A stretch of 64,000 nucleotides of DNA from Schlegelella aquatica (GCF_026013905.1 NZ_CP110257.1:3023501-3087500); one strand, 5' to 3'; counted from the first letter of the stretch, positions 22,187-31,123 are shown. The notes: a model not told the origin generated them from the sequence alone. Made by a program: numbers and translations.

Positions 22187-23346
22187 GGAAGGTCTGAACA
22201 ACCCGCTCTGCCGCCCGGATTGCGGCATCGTGGCGCCGGCCTGGCGTCGCTTTCGAGCCGGATTTCGCCCGTGCAGGGCGGTTTTTGGCGGGTTTCCCCG
22301 CCTTACGGACGCACTGCTCCCGTCGTCGGCAACAAACGCCGGCGCGCCATCCACAGGTTCGACAGCGCGAACAGCGTCAGCACCTGCGCCGCGTTCTTCG
22401 CCAGGCCGCGGTAGCGCACCTTCGTGTAGCCGAACTGCCGCTTGATCACCCGGAACGGGTGCTCCACCTTCGCCCGCAGACTGGCCTTGTAGCGCTCCCA
22501 CCGCTCGGCGTAGCGCCGCTCGCGCTCGTTCTTCATCGCACGCAGCTTCGACGGCTTCTCCGCGATCAGGAATCCGGCGTCCACGTCCTGCAGCTCCTCG
22601 CGCTTCTCGGCACCCGTGTAGCCGCTGTCGCCGCACACCGTGTCTTCCCGGCCGTGCAGCAGCTTGTACACCTGCGTCACGTCGGCCACGTTCGCCGCCG
22701 TGCATTCCACGTGGTGCACCAGACCGGACGCGTCATCCACGCCGATGTGCGCCTTCATCCCGAAGAACCACTGGTTGCCCTTCTTGGTCTGGTGCATCGC
22801 CGGATCGCGCTCGCCCGCCTTGTTCTTGGTCGAGCTCGGCGCACTGATGATCGTGGCATCCACGATCGTGCCACTGCGCAGGCTCAGGCCCTTGCGCTGA
22901 AGATGGGCGTTGACCTGCTCGAAGAGCTTCTCGGCCAGCCCGTGCGTCTCCAACAGCCGGCGGAAGTTGAGGATCGTCGTCTCGTCCGGGATGTCGGCAA
23001 GCCCGCCCAACTGCGCGAAGCGGCGCATCACCGGCGTGTCGTACAAGGCTTCTTCCATCGCCGGGTCGCTGAGCGCATACCACTGCTGCAGGAAGTGGAT
23101 GCGCAGCATCGTCGCCAACGGATAGGGCTGGCGACCGGGACGGCCCATCTTCGGGTAGTGCGGCTCGATCAGACCCAGCAGCGCCTGCCACGGCACCACC
23201 TGCTCCATCTCCGCCAAAAACACCTCGCGCCGCGTGCGCTTGCGGCTCCCCAGACCCTCGGCATCACCGAACGACAGCTGCATCGCACTCACCCCGATCA
23301 CGGTGAGGCATTGTCGCGCAATCGGGCGGAGTTGTTCAGACCTTCC
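22187..23346 (-). mobile_element. IS5-family insertion sequence, 1160 bp
   Basis: The element has 16-bp perfect terminal repeats GGAAGGTCTGAACAAC (22187-22202 and, on the minus strand, 23346-23331), with similarity continuing inward. It is flanked by a 4-bp duplication TTAG (22183-22186 and 23347-23350), in keeping with the CTAR-like targets of the IS5 group. It contains one transposase gene. The ends and duplication are intact, so the insertion is recent. It landed between the 78-bp array and phzF and supplied the right-hand TTAG that contains the phzF stop codon. Confidence 0.92.
22303..23283 (-). CDS. IS5 family transposase
   Basis: A 326-residue DDE transposase of the IS5 group. The N-terminal DUF772 domain reads LIEPHYPKMGRPGRQPYPL then MLRIHFLQQWYALSDPAMEE; the DDE core is SGTIVDATIISAPSSTKNK (first Asp), VCGDSGYTGAEKRE (second Asp) and KVEHPFRVIKRQFGY (Glu). 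All catalytic residues are present. I chose ATG 23283 with a GGGGTGAG site upstream; a GTG at 23301 would add six residues. It is unlike the transposase at the left end of the window apart from the shared fold. Confidence 0.93.
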   Translation of the reverse strand: MQLSFGDAEGLGSRKRTRREVFLAEMEQVVPWQALLGLIEPHYPKMGRPGRQPYPLATMLRIHFLQQWYALSDPAMEEALYDTPVMRRFAQLGGLADIPDETTILNFRRLLETHGLAEKLFEQVNAHLQRKGLSLRSGTIVDATIISAPSSTKNKAGERDPAMHQTKKGNQWFFGMKAHIGVDDASGLVHHVECTAANVADVTQVYKLLHGREDTVCGDSGYTGAEKREELQDVDAGFLIAEKPSKLRAMKNERERRYAERWERYKASLRAKVEHPFRVIKRQFGYTKVRYRGLAKNAAQVLTLFALSNLWMARRRLLPTTGAVRP

Positions 23347-24180
23347 TTAGAGCTGCACCGTGCCGTCGATGCAGGTGCGGCAGTGGCCGCCCACCCAGAC
23401 TGCGTCGTCCGCGGCGTCGATGTGGACACGGCCGGCGCGCCCGAGCCGCGTGCCCTGGGCGGCGACATAGCGGCGCGGTGCGAGGCCTGCGGCGACGAGC
23501 CACTGTGCAACGCTGGCGTTGAGGCTGCCGGTGACGGGGTCTTCGGCGATGCCGTCGGGGGCGGCGAATGCGCGGACCTCGAATTGGACCTCGCGCCCTT
23601 CCGGGTGGGGGCCGACCACGCCGACGAAGCCGATGCGGGCGAGCGCGCAGAGGTCCGGTTCGATCGCGAGCACCTCCTCGGCGCTGCCGAGCAGCAGCGT
23701 GAACCACTGGGGGCCGTTGTCGAGCAGCCGCGCGGCGCGCACTTGCTCGCGCCGCAGACCGAGCGCCTCGACGAGGGCGGACAGCACCGAGGGCGCAAGT
23801 TCCTGCGCCGACATGGGCGGCGCAGCAAAGGCCCAGCGCCCGCCGTCTTGGCGCAGCGTCACGAGCCCGACACCGCATTGCTGCACCACCCGGCCGGCGG
23901 TGCGCGGTCGCCCGCCCGCCTCCAGCCAGGCATGGCACGAGCCGAGCGTCGGGTGCCCGGCGAAAGGCAGTTCGCTGCCCGGGGTGAAGATGCGCACGCG
24001 GTAGTCGGCCTGAGGGTCGGTGGGGCGCAGCAGGAAGGTCGTCTCCGACAGGTTCGTCCAGCGCGCGAAGTCCTGCATCTGCGCATCCGTCCAGTCGTCG
24101 GCCCCGAGCACGACGGCCAGCGGGTTGCCCTTCAGGGCGTGCTGGGTGAAGACGTCGACTTGCTTGAATCGGTAGGGCAT
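23347..24180 (-). CDS. PhzF family phenazine biosynthesis-like isomerase
   Basis: A 277-residue protein of the PhzF family, two related hotdog-like halves that catalyse isomerisations. The N-terminal motifs are FKQVDVFTQHALKGNPLAVV and LSETTFLL, which carries the conserved catalytic Glu; GHPTLGSCHAWLE is the family's HPT motif, and the second half has ITGSLNASVAQWLV-like sequence (DPVTGSLNASVAQWL). Most family members are not in phenazine clusters, and none is here, so function is unknown. Its TAA stop lies in the IS target duplication, so the reading frame survived the insertion. Confidence 0.9.
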   Translation of the reverse strand: MPYRFKQVDVFTQHALKGNPLAVVLGADDWTDAQMQDFARWTNLSETTFLLRPTDPQADYRVRIFTPGSELPFAGHPTLGSCHAWLEAGGRPRTAGRVVQQCGVGLVTLRQDGGRWAFAAPPMSAQELAPSVLSALVEALGLRREQVRAARLLDNGPQWFTLLLGSAEEVLAIEPDLCALARIGFVGVVGPHPEGREVQFEVRAFAAPDGIAEDPVTGSLNASVAQWLVAAGLAPRRYVAAQGTRLGRAGRVHIDAADDAVWVGGHCRTCIDGTVQL

Positions 24181-24334
24181 GGCCTTCCCTTGTGACTTTC
24201 CTTGTGACTGGCCCGTTGAAGCGCCCGAGGCGCGGCAGGCGGCGGACCGATTCGCCGCCCGAAGATGGCCACCCCGACCACGAGCAGCAGGCCGCGGGCG
24301 TGGTCGCCGGAGCGCGCGCGTGCGATGAGGCCGG

Positions 24335-24949
24335 TCACAGCCGCAGCATCCAGACGGCGGTGGCGACGAGGATCGCCGCCATCGTCCGGTTGAACCACAG
24401 CAGCCGCTGCCCCTCGGCCAGCCAACGACGCAACAACGAGCCCACCATCGCGTAGGTGAAGTTGCTCGAGAAGGCGTACACCGCCATGACGGCGATCACG
24501 ATCACCAGCCGTTCGCCGGGGTTGGGGGCGGGCTGGCCCGCCTGGGTCGTCACCCATCCGCCGGTGAGGGCCAGCGCGAGCATCCAGGCCTTGATGTTGA
24601 CGAACTGCAGTGCCACGCCTTGCCAGAATCCGACGTTCAACCGGGCGTCGTCGGCCTGCGCCAGACGGCGCGTTCCCGCGAGCCGCCACGCCAGCCACAG
24701 CATGTAGCTCACCCCCGCGATCTGCACGGCCCCGCGCAGCGCGGGCACCGCCATCACGATGGCGCCGAGGCCCAACCCGCACACGAGCATCAGCAGCGTC
24801 CAACCGGTGGGCACGGCCAGGCAAAAGCGCAGAGCCCGCCTCAGCCCGCCGTTGGCGGCCAAGGCGGTCGAGAGGGTGGTGTTGGGGCCGGGCGTGAAGC
24901 TCATGGCCGTGGCCAACACCAGCAAAGCGAAGAATTCCTGCGGGGTCAT
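24335..24949 (-). CDS. LysE family translocator
   Basis: A 204-residue inner-membrane exporter of the LysE/RhtB family. Five to six helices are visible. The start MTPQEFFALLVLATAMSFTPGPNT holds the family motif SFTPGPNT, and QFVNIKAWMLALAL matches the conserved NPK-like stretch, with NIKAW in its place. Family members export amino acids or derivatives; the substrate is not predictable. The ATG at 24949 sits immediately before the first helix; upstream codons in frame are unrelated. It is 154 bp upstream of phzF and may be cotranscribed. Confidence 0.88.
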   Translation of the reverse strand: MTPQEFFALLVLATAMSFTPGPNTTLSTALAANGGLRRALRFCLAVPTGWTLLMLVCGLGLGAIVMAVPALRGAVQIAGVSYMLWLAWRLAGTRRLAQADDARLNVGFWQGVALQFVNIKAWMLALALTGGWVTTQAGQPAPNPGERLVIVIAVMAVYAFSSNFTYAMVGSLLRRWLAEGQRLLWFNRTMAAILVATAVWMLRL

Positions 24950-25287
24950 GGGCGGCAGTCTATGCCGAAGGCACGTGCCGCACCGAGATGGGGCGCCGGT
25001 CCAGCCGGTGGATGCGCCTCGAGCACTGCACTCCCAGCGCGCACCGGTTCCGGCCGGGACTTGGGGCGGGCGACTGGAGCAGCTCCCCGCGGCCGCGCCT
25101 TGCCGCCGTGACATTTTTCGGGTTGGGCCCGGGTTCGCAGCCCCTCGCAGGGCTGTCAGCTGGACAGTCAGCTTGCGTCAAGTAAAGTGACGTTTACACA
25201 CAATTCGCCGCGCTTGGTTGCGCATGCTGTGGCGATGACGGGCGGGGGCGACCGGCTCCGGCCCGAGGAGGGGCGCCCGAAGCCCCC
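24950..25287. promoter_or_regulatory. Divergent regulatory region with palindrome CGTCA-N7-TGACG
   Basis: The 338-bp region between lysE and the next plus-strand gene contains no gene. At 25176-25192 a perfect palindrome CGTCA-N7-TGACG lies inside a plausible plus-strand promoter: TTGCGT (25173-25178), a 16-bp spacer, then TACACA. Two GTCAGC repeats occur just upstream. The palindrome has the size and symmetry of a dimeric regulator site and lies about 95 bp before the downstream start codon. Confidence 0.45.
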
Positions 25288-26046
25288 ATGCTGCTGATGG
25301 ACGAGACGACCATTCCTTTCGGCGAACCCGAGCTGATGCGGGCCAGCGCGTTCCGGCGCTACCTGCAGGAGCTCGCCTGCTCGCCGGCAGGCGACCCGGC
25401 CCGCTCCCGATGGACGTCGCTCAGCCCCTCGCTGATGGCCGACCTGCAGCGATTCGAGCACCGCGGCGAGGGCGCGGACGTGCTGGAGGTGTTGGCGGCT
25501 TGCCTGCGCCACGCGCAACGGGTCGTGGTTCACTGCGAGGCGGGTGGCTACGTCCTACCGATCACCCTGTTTCCGCGCGAGCGGCTGTTCCACTGCCCCG
25601 CCGACCCGGGCACCTACCTGCTGCAGCGCCTGGCCCTCCTGCGGGTGCTGCGTCTGGAGCCGGCCGTCCTGCGTCCGCCCGGCGACCGGGAGGAGGCCCT
25701 GGTCGGCCATTCTTCCCAGTACCATCCGCTCGACCCGTTGCTGTGGGTGCTGGCGCTGCACGGCGCGCGCTCCGAGCTGCTCCCCGAGATCGCCGAGCCG
25801 GCCCTGTACCGGACGGCGCCGGGCCTGGACCTGCGGACGATGCCGATGAGCCCCGCCCACCGGCAGGCGATCCGGCACATGCGGGGGCAGCCGGTCAGCG
25901 TGCGGGACCTGGCCGACATGCTGAGCGGCACGCGCGAGGAGGCGAGCCGCCTGCTCAACGCGCTGTACTTGCAGTCCGGCCTCATCGTCAGCCGCTCGCT
26001 GCCCTCGTCCGCCGGCTCCTGGTTCGCCACGCTGCGCCGGCGTTGA
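25288..26046 (+). CDS. Uncharacterised protein with C-terminal winged-helix-like region
   Basis: I do not recognise this 252-residue protein. It has no signal peptide or membrane helix. The first 180 residues look like a mixed alpha/beta domain (VVVHCEAGGYVLPITLFPRE, then a Leu-rich helical part). Residues about 195-240 resemble a winged helix: RQAIRHMRGQPVSVRDLADML, then EEASRLLNALYLQSGLIVSR, with helix-turn-helix spacing. It could be a transcriptional regulator or a partner of a sensor. Codon use matches its neighbours. The start is uncertain: ATG 25288 or 25297; a GAGGAGG lies somewhat far upstream. Confidence 0.75.
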   Translation: MLLMDETTIPFGEPELMRASAFRRYLQELACSPAGDPARSRWTSLSPSLMADLQRFEHRGEGADVLEVLAACLRHAQRVVVHCEAGGYVLPITLFPRERLFHCPADPGTYLLQRLALLRVLRLEPAVLRPPGDREEALVGHSSQYHPLDPLLWVLALHGARSELLPEIAEPALYRTAPGLDLRTMPMSPAHRQAIRHMRGQPVSVRDLADMLSGTREEASRLLNALYLQSGLIVSRSLPSSAGSWFATLRRR

Positions 26047-26076
26047 GCGCGCCGAGCGGCTGACCGCCTGCGCGGC

Positions 26077-27951
26077 TCACCGCGACCCGAGCGCCTCCCA
26101 GCGTTCGAGCGCGGCCATCAGCTCCTCCTCGATCTGCTGGTAGCGGGCCTGGAGCTGGGCGACGCGCTGCGGCTCCTTGCGGTAGATCTCGGTGCCCGCC
26201 AGCGTCTCGCCGATCTGCTTTTGCTCCGCCTCCAGCGCCTCGATGCGCGCGGGCAGCTCGTCGAGCTCGCGCTGCTCCTTGTATGAGAGCTTGCGCGCCG
26301 CCGGGCGCGGCGCGACCGCCGGCGGGGGCGGCGGCGCGGGCGCGGGTGCCGCAGCGCGCGGGCGCAGTGCGCGGCTGCGCTCGCTTTGGGCGCGCCAGTC
26401 CTCGTAGCCGCCCTCGTACTCGCGCCAGCGCCCGGGCGACTCGTCGCCCTCCCAGGCGATCGTGCTGGTGACGACGTTGTCGAGGAAGCGGCGGTCGTGG
26501 CTCACGAGGAACACCGTGCCCTCGTAGTCCTGCAGCAAGTCCTCCAGAAGTTCCAACGTGTCGATGTCGAGGTCGTTGGTGGGCTCGTCGAGCACCAGCA
26601 CGTTGGCCGGCCGCGCGAAGAGCCGGGCCAGCAGCAGGCGGTTGCGCTCGCCGCCCGACAGCGTCTTGACCGGGGAATGGGCGCGCTCGGGGGCGAAGAG
26701 AAAGTCGCCGAGGTAGCTCATCACGTGCTTGCGGGCACTGCCGATCTCGATCCATTCGCTGCCGGGGCTGATGGTGTCGGCCAACGTCGCCTCCAGGTCC
26801 AACGCCTCTCGCATCTGGTCGAAGTAGGCCACCTGCAGGTTGGTGCCCCGCCGCACCGTGCCGGCATCGGGCGGGATCTCGCCGAGGATGAGCTTGAGCA
26901 GCGTGGTCTTGCCCGCGCCGTTGGGGCCGATCAGGCCGACCTTGTCCCCGCGCAGGAAGATCGCCGAAAAATCGCGGACCACCGGCTGGCCGTCGTAGGA
27001 CTTGCTCACGTGCTCGAGCTCGGCCACGAGCTTGCCGGAGGCAGCGCCCGCGTCGATGTCCAGCCGCACGCGGCCGATGGCCTCGCGACGCTCGGCCCGG
27101 CGCTCGCGCAGCCGCTCCAGGCGTTTGATGCGGCTCACGCTGCGCGTGCGGCGCGCCTCCACCCCCTTGCGGATCCACACTTCCTCCTGCGCGAGCAGCT
27201 TGTCGGCCTTGGCCTGCTGGACGGCCTCCTCGGCGAGCTGTCGCTCCTTCAGTTGCTGGTACGCGCTGAAGTTGCCGGGGTAGCTGCGCAACACGCCGCG
27301 GTCGAGCTCGACGATGCGGGTGGCGACGGCATCGAGGAACGCGCGGTCGTGGGTGATGAGCACCACTGCGCCGGGGAACTCGCCGAGCAGCGACTCGAGC
27401 CAGCCGATCGAGTCCAGGTCGAGGTGGTTGGTGGGCTCGTCCAGGAGCAGCACGTCGGGCTGCGCGACGAGCGCGCGCGCCAACGCCACGCGCTTGCGCA
27501 GGCCGCCGGAGAGTTGCGCGAGCGGGCGGTCCCGCTCGAGCCGCAGGCGGTGGAGCGTCTCGTCCACGCGCTGCTCCCACGTCCAGCCGCCCAGGGCCTC
27601 GATGCGCGACTGCAAGGCGTCCAGGTCGTCGCCGGGCCGATGCGCCTCGAAGCGCTCGCGCAAGGCGCGCACCTCCGCCAAGCCCTCGCTGACCGCATCG
27701 AACACCGTGGCCTGGGCCTCGAACTGCGGCTCCTGCGGCACGTAGGCCAAGCGCAGGCCCTGTTGCAGTTGCAGCGCGCCGTCATCGGGCCGCTCCAGCC
27801 CCGCCAGGATCTTGAGCAGCGACGACTTGCCGGTGCCGTTGCGGCCGATCAGGCCGACGCGCTCGCCGGCCTCCAGCGAGAACGATGCGCCGTCGAGCAA
27901 CGGCACATGCCCGTACGCGAGATGCGCCTGAGCGAGGGTGAGCAGGGCCAT
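26077..27951 (-). CDS. uup: ABC-F family ATPase Uup
   Basis: A 624-residue cytoplasmic protein with two ATP-binding cassettes and no membrane domain. Cassette 1 has GRNGTGKSSLLKIL, LSGGLRKRVALARAL and LLLDEPTNHLDLDS; cassette 2 has GPNGAGKTTLLKLI, LSGGERNRLLLARLF and LVLDEPTNDLDIDT. The interdomain linker is charged and helical, and a C-terminal coiled coil (about 545-624) follows an Ala/Pro-rich hinge, the Uup arrangement. Uup binds DNA or ribosomes and limits transposon excision in E. coli. It is convergent with the winged-helix gene. Confidence 0.92.
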   Translation of the reverse strand: MALLTLAQAHLAYGHVPLLDGASFSLEAGERVGLIGRNGTGKSSLLKILAGLERPDDGALQLQQGLRLAYVPQEPQFEAQATVFDAVSEGLAEVRALRERFEAHRPGDDLDALQSRIEALGGWTWEQRVDETLHRLRLERDRPLAQLSGGLRKRVALARALVAQPDVLLLDEPTNHLDLDSIGWLESLLGEFPGAVVLITHDRAFLDAVATRIVELDRGVLRSYPGNFSAYQQLKERQLAEEAVQQAKADKLLAQEEVWIRKGVEARRTRSVSRIKRLERLRERRAERREAIGRVRLDIDAGAASGKLVAELEHVSKSYDGQPVVRDFSAIFLRGDKVGLIGPNGAGKTTLLKLILGEIPPDAGTVRRGTNLQVAYFDQMREALDLEATLADTISPGSEWIEIGSARKHVMSYLGDFLFAPERAHSPVKTLSGGERNRLLLARLFARPANVLVLDEPTNDLDIDTLELLEDLLQDYEGTVFLVSHDRRFLDNVVTSTIAWEGDESPGRWREYEGGYEDWRAQSERSRALRPRAAAPAPAPPPPPAVAPRPAARKLSYKEQRELDELPARIEALEAEQKQIGETLAGTEIYRKEPQRVAQLQARYQQIEEELMAALERWEALGSR

Positions 27952-28029
27952 GGGGCTGCGGCGATGAGATCAGGAGGAACCGAGCATTATCGAGCGGACG
28001 CCACGCGCCTGCTCGGTGCTCCGGGCATG

Positions 28030-28064
28030 AAAAAACCGCCGCCCGGTACGGTCCCGGGCGGCGG
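28030..28064 (-). terminator. Rho-independent terminator after the proline-rich gene
   Basis: CCGCCGCCCGG (28036-28046) and CCGGGCGGCGG (28054-28064) form an 11-bp stem. On the minus strand it is followed at once by TTTTTT, a classic intrinsic terminator. It lies 4 bp past the stop of the small proline-rich gene. Confidence 0.85.
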
Positions 28065-28068
28065 GTGC

Positions 28069-28299
28069 TCAGGCCATGGGCGGCGGCATCACCGGCGGTT
28101 CGCGCACCGGCACCGGCGCTTCCGGCGGCGGCGGGTCCTGCACCTCGGGCGGCGAGGGATCGGGGCCCGTGGGCGGAATCTCCGTCGGCGGCGGAGGCGG
28201 GCTCGGCACGGTGGGCGGAGCCGGGGGATCGGTATGGGCCGACACCCCCGCCCCTGCCCATTGCGGGATGGGGCAGGCCCTGGCGTGAGACAGCCACAT
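28069..28299 (-). CDS. Small proline-rich protein
   Basis: A 76-residue protein starting MWLSHARACPIPQWAGA and continuing as an almost uninterrupted Pro/Glu/Val-rich stretch (PPTVPSPPPPPTEIPPTG and similar), ending MPPPMA. No enzyme domain is present. The short hydrophobic start with one Cys is followed by an extended, disordered tail. I have seen similar Pro-rich short proteins in Burkholderiales but cannot name a function. The strong terminator directly behind it supports expression. An in-frame start at 28338 is possible. Confidence 0.6.
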   Translation of the reverse strand: MWLSHARACPIPQWAGAGVSAHTDPPAPPTVPSPPPPPTEIPPTGPDPSPPEVQDPPPPEAPVPVREPPVMPPPMA

Positions 28300-28321
28300 G
28301 TTGCGGCTCTCCGAAAAGCCG

Positions 28322-28531
28322 TCAGCGGTCACGCGCACGCGGCGGGGTGTCGGGCTTCAGCGCGTCGTCGATGTTCTCCTTCGCGTCGCCGTAGTCGGCA
28401 CGCATGTCACCGGCGTGCTTCTGCGCGCGGCCGCGCCATTCCAGGCTCTCGTCGTCGGTCACCTTGCCGGTCACCTCCTTGGCTTTGCCTTTGGCCTGTT
28501 CCATGCGACCTTTGATCTGATCTCGGTTCAT
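28322..28531 (-). CDS. CsbD family general stress protein
   Basis: A 69-residue hydrophilic protein of the CsbD family. It starts MNRDQIKGRMEQAKGKAKEV, followed by TGKVTDDESLEWRGRAQKHAG and DMRADYGDAKENIDDAL, the usual repeats. CsbD proteins are small, abundant stress-induced proteins of unknown mechanism. The ATG at 28531 has an AAAGGA ribosome-binding site. It is followed by the proline-rich gene on the same strand, 22 bp away. Confidence 0.93.
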   Translation of the reverse strand: MNRDQIKGRMEQAKGKAKEVTGKVTDDESLEWRGRAQKHAGDMRADYGDAKENIDDALKPDTPPRARDR

Positions 28532-28687
28532 GGCGAGTCCTTTCTGCAAAGTGGGGACATGTGCCGGGCAAGAGATCTCTTGCTCGACGTGATCCATGGT
28601 GCCTTGCAGAAGGACTGCGGGCTGTCGGCCGGGGGCGCCCTGCCGTGTAGGACGGACGACCACAGCCCCCTCTGGCAGGGCCTCGGC

Positions 28688-29923
28688 TCAGGCCAGCGCG
28701 TCGTCGAGCACCTCCACCCAGTGCCGCACGGGCACTTCGGTGCCCGATTGCAGATGCTGGATGCAGCCGATGTTGGCCGACACGATCGCGTGGGGGTTGC
28801 GGGGCAGCAGTTGCGAGAGCTTGCGGTCGCGCAAGGGGTAGGCCAGCTCCGGTTGCAACACCGAGTAGGTGCCGGCCGAGCCGCAGCACAGATGCGCTTC
28901 GCCGGTCGCCAACTCCACCTCGAAGCCGAGCTCGCGCAGAGGGCCCTCCACCCCGCCACGCAGCTTCTGCCCATGCTGCAAGGTGCAAGGCGGGTGGTAG
29001 GCCAGCCGCATCGCAGGCTTGGCCCTCAGCCGGGGCTTGAGCCGCGGCACGAGGTCGGGCAGCAGTTCCGACAGGTCGCGCGTGAGGTCGCTGATGCGCT
29101 GCGCCTTCTCGGCGTACTGCGGGTCGTGGCGCAGCGCATGGCCGTATTCCTTGACCGTGACGCCGCAGCCGGAGGCGTTCATCACGATCGCCTCGACCTC
29201 GCCGCGCATCACCGCCGGCCACCAGGCGTCGATGTTGCGCCGCATGTCGGCCAGGCCGCCTTCGTGGTCGTTCAGGTGCGTGCGGATCGCGCCGCAGCAG
29301 CCGGCCCCATCGGCCACCAGCGTCTGGATGCCGGCCGCGTCGAGCACGCGGGCGGTGGCGCTGTTGATGTTGGGCATCATCGCCGGCTGCACGCAGCCGG
29401 TGAGCATCAGCACCTTGCGCGGGTGCTGGCGCTGCGGCCACTGGTGAGCCCGCGGCGAGCGGTCCTTGGGCGGCACCTTGTTCTTGAGCGCCGCAGGCAA
29501 CAGGGGCCGCACCATTTGCCCCAGCTTCATCGCCGGCGCGAACAGCGGCGAGGTGAGGCCTTCCTTCAGCGCGGTGCGCAACCAGCGCTCGCCCAGCGGC
29601 CGCTCGACGCGCGCCTCCACCACCTTGCGGCCGATGTCCACCAGATGCCCGTACTGCACGCCCGAGGGGCAGGTCGTCTCGCAGTTGCGGCAGGTCAAGC
29701 AGCGGTCCAGGTGCAGCTGCGTGCTGCGTGTGACCGGCTGGCCCTCGAGCACCTGCTTCATCAGGTAGATGCGCCCGCGCGGCCCGTCGAGCTCGTCGCC
29801 GAGCAACTGATAGGTGGGGCAGGTGGCCGTGCAAAAACCGCAGTGCACGCACTTGCGCAGGATGGCCTCGGCCTCCTGTCCCTCGGGGGTGTCCTTGAAT
29901 TCGGGGGCGAGATGGGTCTGCAT
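28688..29923 (-). CDS. glcF: Glycolate oxidase iron-sulfur subunit GlcF
   Basis: The electron-transfer subunit of the membrane-associated glycolate oxidase, which oxidises glycolate to glyoxylate. The 411 residues have two 4Fe-4S motifs, CVHCGFCTATCPTY near 29 and CLTCRNCETTCPSG near 80, then two cysteine-rich CCG domains including GAGCCGAIRTHLND and HLCCGSAGTYSVLQP. Length and motif order match GlcF. It lies 12 bp downstream of glcE and completes the glcDEF operon. Confidence 0.95.
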   Translation of the reverse strand: MQTHLAPEFKDTPEGQEAEAILRKCVHCGFCTATCPTYQLLGDELDGPRGRIYLMKQVLEGQPVTRSTQLHLDRCLTCRNCETTCPSGVQYGHLVDIGRKVVEARVERPLGERWLRTALKEGLTSPLFAPAMKLGQMVRPLLPAALKNKVPPKDRSPRAHQWPQRQHPRKVLMLTGCVQPAMMPNINSATARVLDAAGIQTLVADGAGCCGAIRTHLNDHEGGLADMRRNIDAWWPAVMRGEVEAIVMNASGCGVTVKEYGHALRHDPQYAEKAQRISDLTRDLSELLPDLVPRLKPRLRAKPAMRLAYHPPCTLQHGQKLRGGVEGPLRELGFEVELATGEAHLCCGSAGTYSVLQPELAYPLRDRKLSQLLPRNPHAIVSANIGCIQHLQSGTEVPVRHWVEVLDDALA

Positions 29924-29935
29924 GCGGATGAAGGC

Positions 29936-31048
29936 TCACCAGCCAGGGTACAGGCGGCCGGGGTTGAAGAGGCCGTGCGGGTCGAACGCGCGTTTGAGCT
30001 CGCGGTGGATGCGCTCGAGCGGCGGGGCCAGCGGGGTGAACACCTGCGCGCCGGCCTTGTCCTCGTCGCGCGCAAGGAAGAGCGTCGCGTGGCCGCCCAC
30101 GGCACGTGCGGCTTCGCGCATCCGCGAGGCCGGGGCACTGGTGCACCACCACCGCTGCGCCCCGCCCCATTCGATCAACTGCTCGCCCGAGAGTTGCAGC
30201 GGCGGCGCCACCGACGGCACGGACAGCCGCCACAGGCAGGCGCCCGCCTGCACCGCCGCGCGGGCCTTGGCGAAGAACTCGTCGCGCTGGTCGCGCAAGC
30301 CCTCCCAGAACGGCTGCGCCAGCTCCTCGGGCAGGCGCTCTGCGCCCAGGCTGCGCGCGGCCGCCTCCACCGCCGCGGCCGCACCGCGCAGCCGCACGAC
30401 GAGGGTACCGTCCCACCACGCGCTCGCGTTGAGGGGCAACGGCTGGCCGCCCCACTCGTTGAGACGTCGCAAGGCGGTGGCCTCGTCGAGATCGAAACGC
30501 AGCGTGGCGGTGGCCGGTGCCACGGGCAACACCTTGAGCGAGACTTCGAGGATGACGCCCAGCGTGCCCATCGAGCCGGCCAAGAGGCGCGAGACGTCGT
30601 AGCCGGCCACGTTCTTCATCACCTGGCCGCCGAAGCTCAGCACCTCGGCGCGGCCATTGAGCAGCGTCGCGCCGAGCACGTAGTCGCGCACCGCGCCCGC
30701 GGCCGCTCGCGCAGGGCCCGAAAGGCCGGCCGCGACCATGCCGCCCACGGTGCCGCCCGTTGCGAAGCGCGGCGGCTCGAACGGCAGGCACTGCCCCTTC
30801 TCGGCCAAGGCGGCCTCCAGCTCGGCCAGCGGCGTGCCGGCCCGGGCCGTCACGACGAGCTCGCTCGGCTCGTAGCTGGAGATGCCCGAAAGCGGTCGCA
30901 CGTCCAGCGGCTCGCCGCGCGCCGGCCCTCCGTAGAAGCGCTTGGTGCAGCCGCCCCGGATGTCCAGCGGCGTGCCGGTGGCCGCCGCCGCGCGGACCTG
31001 CTCGGTCAGCCGCGCGAGAGCGGGATCGCTCGAGGTGTCGATGCTCAT
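29936..31048 (-). CDS. glcE: Glycolate oxidase FAD-binding subunit GlcE
   Basis: The second flavin-fold subunit of glycolate oxidase, 370 residues. The FAD-binding PCMH region contains PLDIRGGCTKRFYGGP, GGTVGGMVAAGLSGPARAA and VRDYVLGATLLNGRAE, followed by VMKNVAGYDVSRLLAGSMGT. The C-terminus ends in FDPHGLFNPGRLYPGW, the usual family end. It is shorter than GlcD and lacks parts of its cap domain, as is normal. Cytoplasmic, acting with GlcD and GlcF. Confidence 0.95.
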   Translation of the reverse strand: MSIDTSSDPALARLTEQVRAAAATGTPLDIRGGCTKRFYGGPARGEPLDVRPLSGISSYEPSELVVTARAGTPLAELEAALAEKGQCLPFEPPRFATGGTVGGMVAAGLSGPARAAAGAVRDYVLGATLLNGRAEVLSFGGQVMKNVAGYDVSRLLAGSMGTLGVILEVSLKVLPVAPATATLRFDLDEATALRRLNEWGGQPLPLNASAWWDGTLVVRLRGAAAAVEAAARSLGAERLPEELAQPFWEGLRDQRDEFFAKARAAVQAGACLWRLSVPSVAPPLQLSGEQLIEWGGAQRWWCTSAPASRMREAARAVGGHATLFLARDEDKAGAQVFTPLAPPLERIHRELKRAFDPHGLFNPGRLYPGW

Positions 31049-31123
31049 GAGATCAGGATCGAGGTGTCGGGGCCCAGGGGCCGGACGATGCGCAACGGGA
31101 CGAGGGAGCGAGACGGAGGGCCA

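Noticed and set aside
21904..22197. Protein with three repeats of PGACAPPPAGVTAR type
   Set aside because: The repeat is in frame only because the DNA period is 78; no ribosome-binding site and no homologue.
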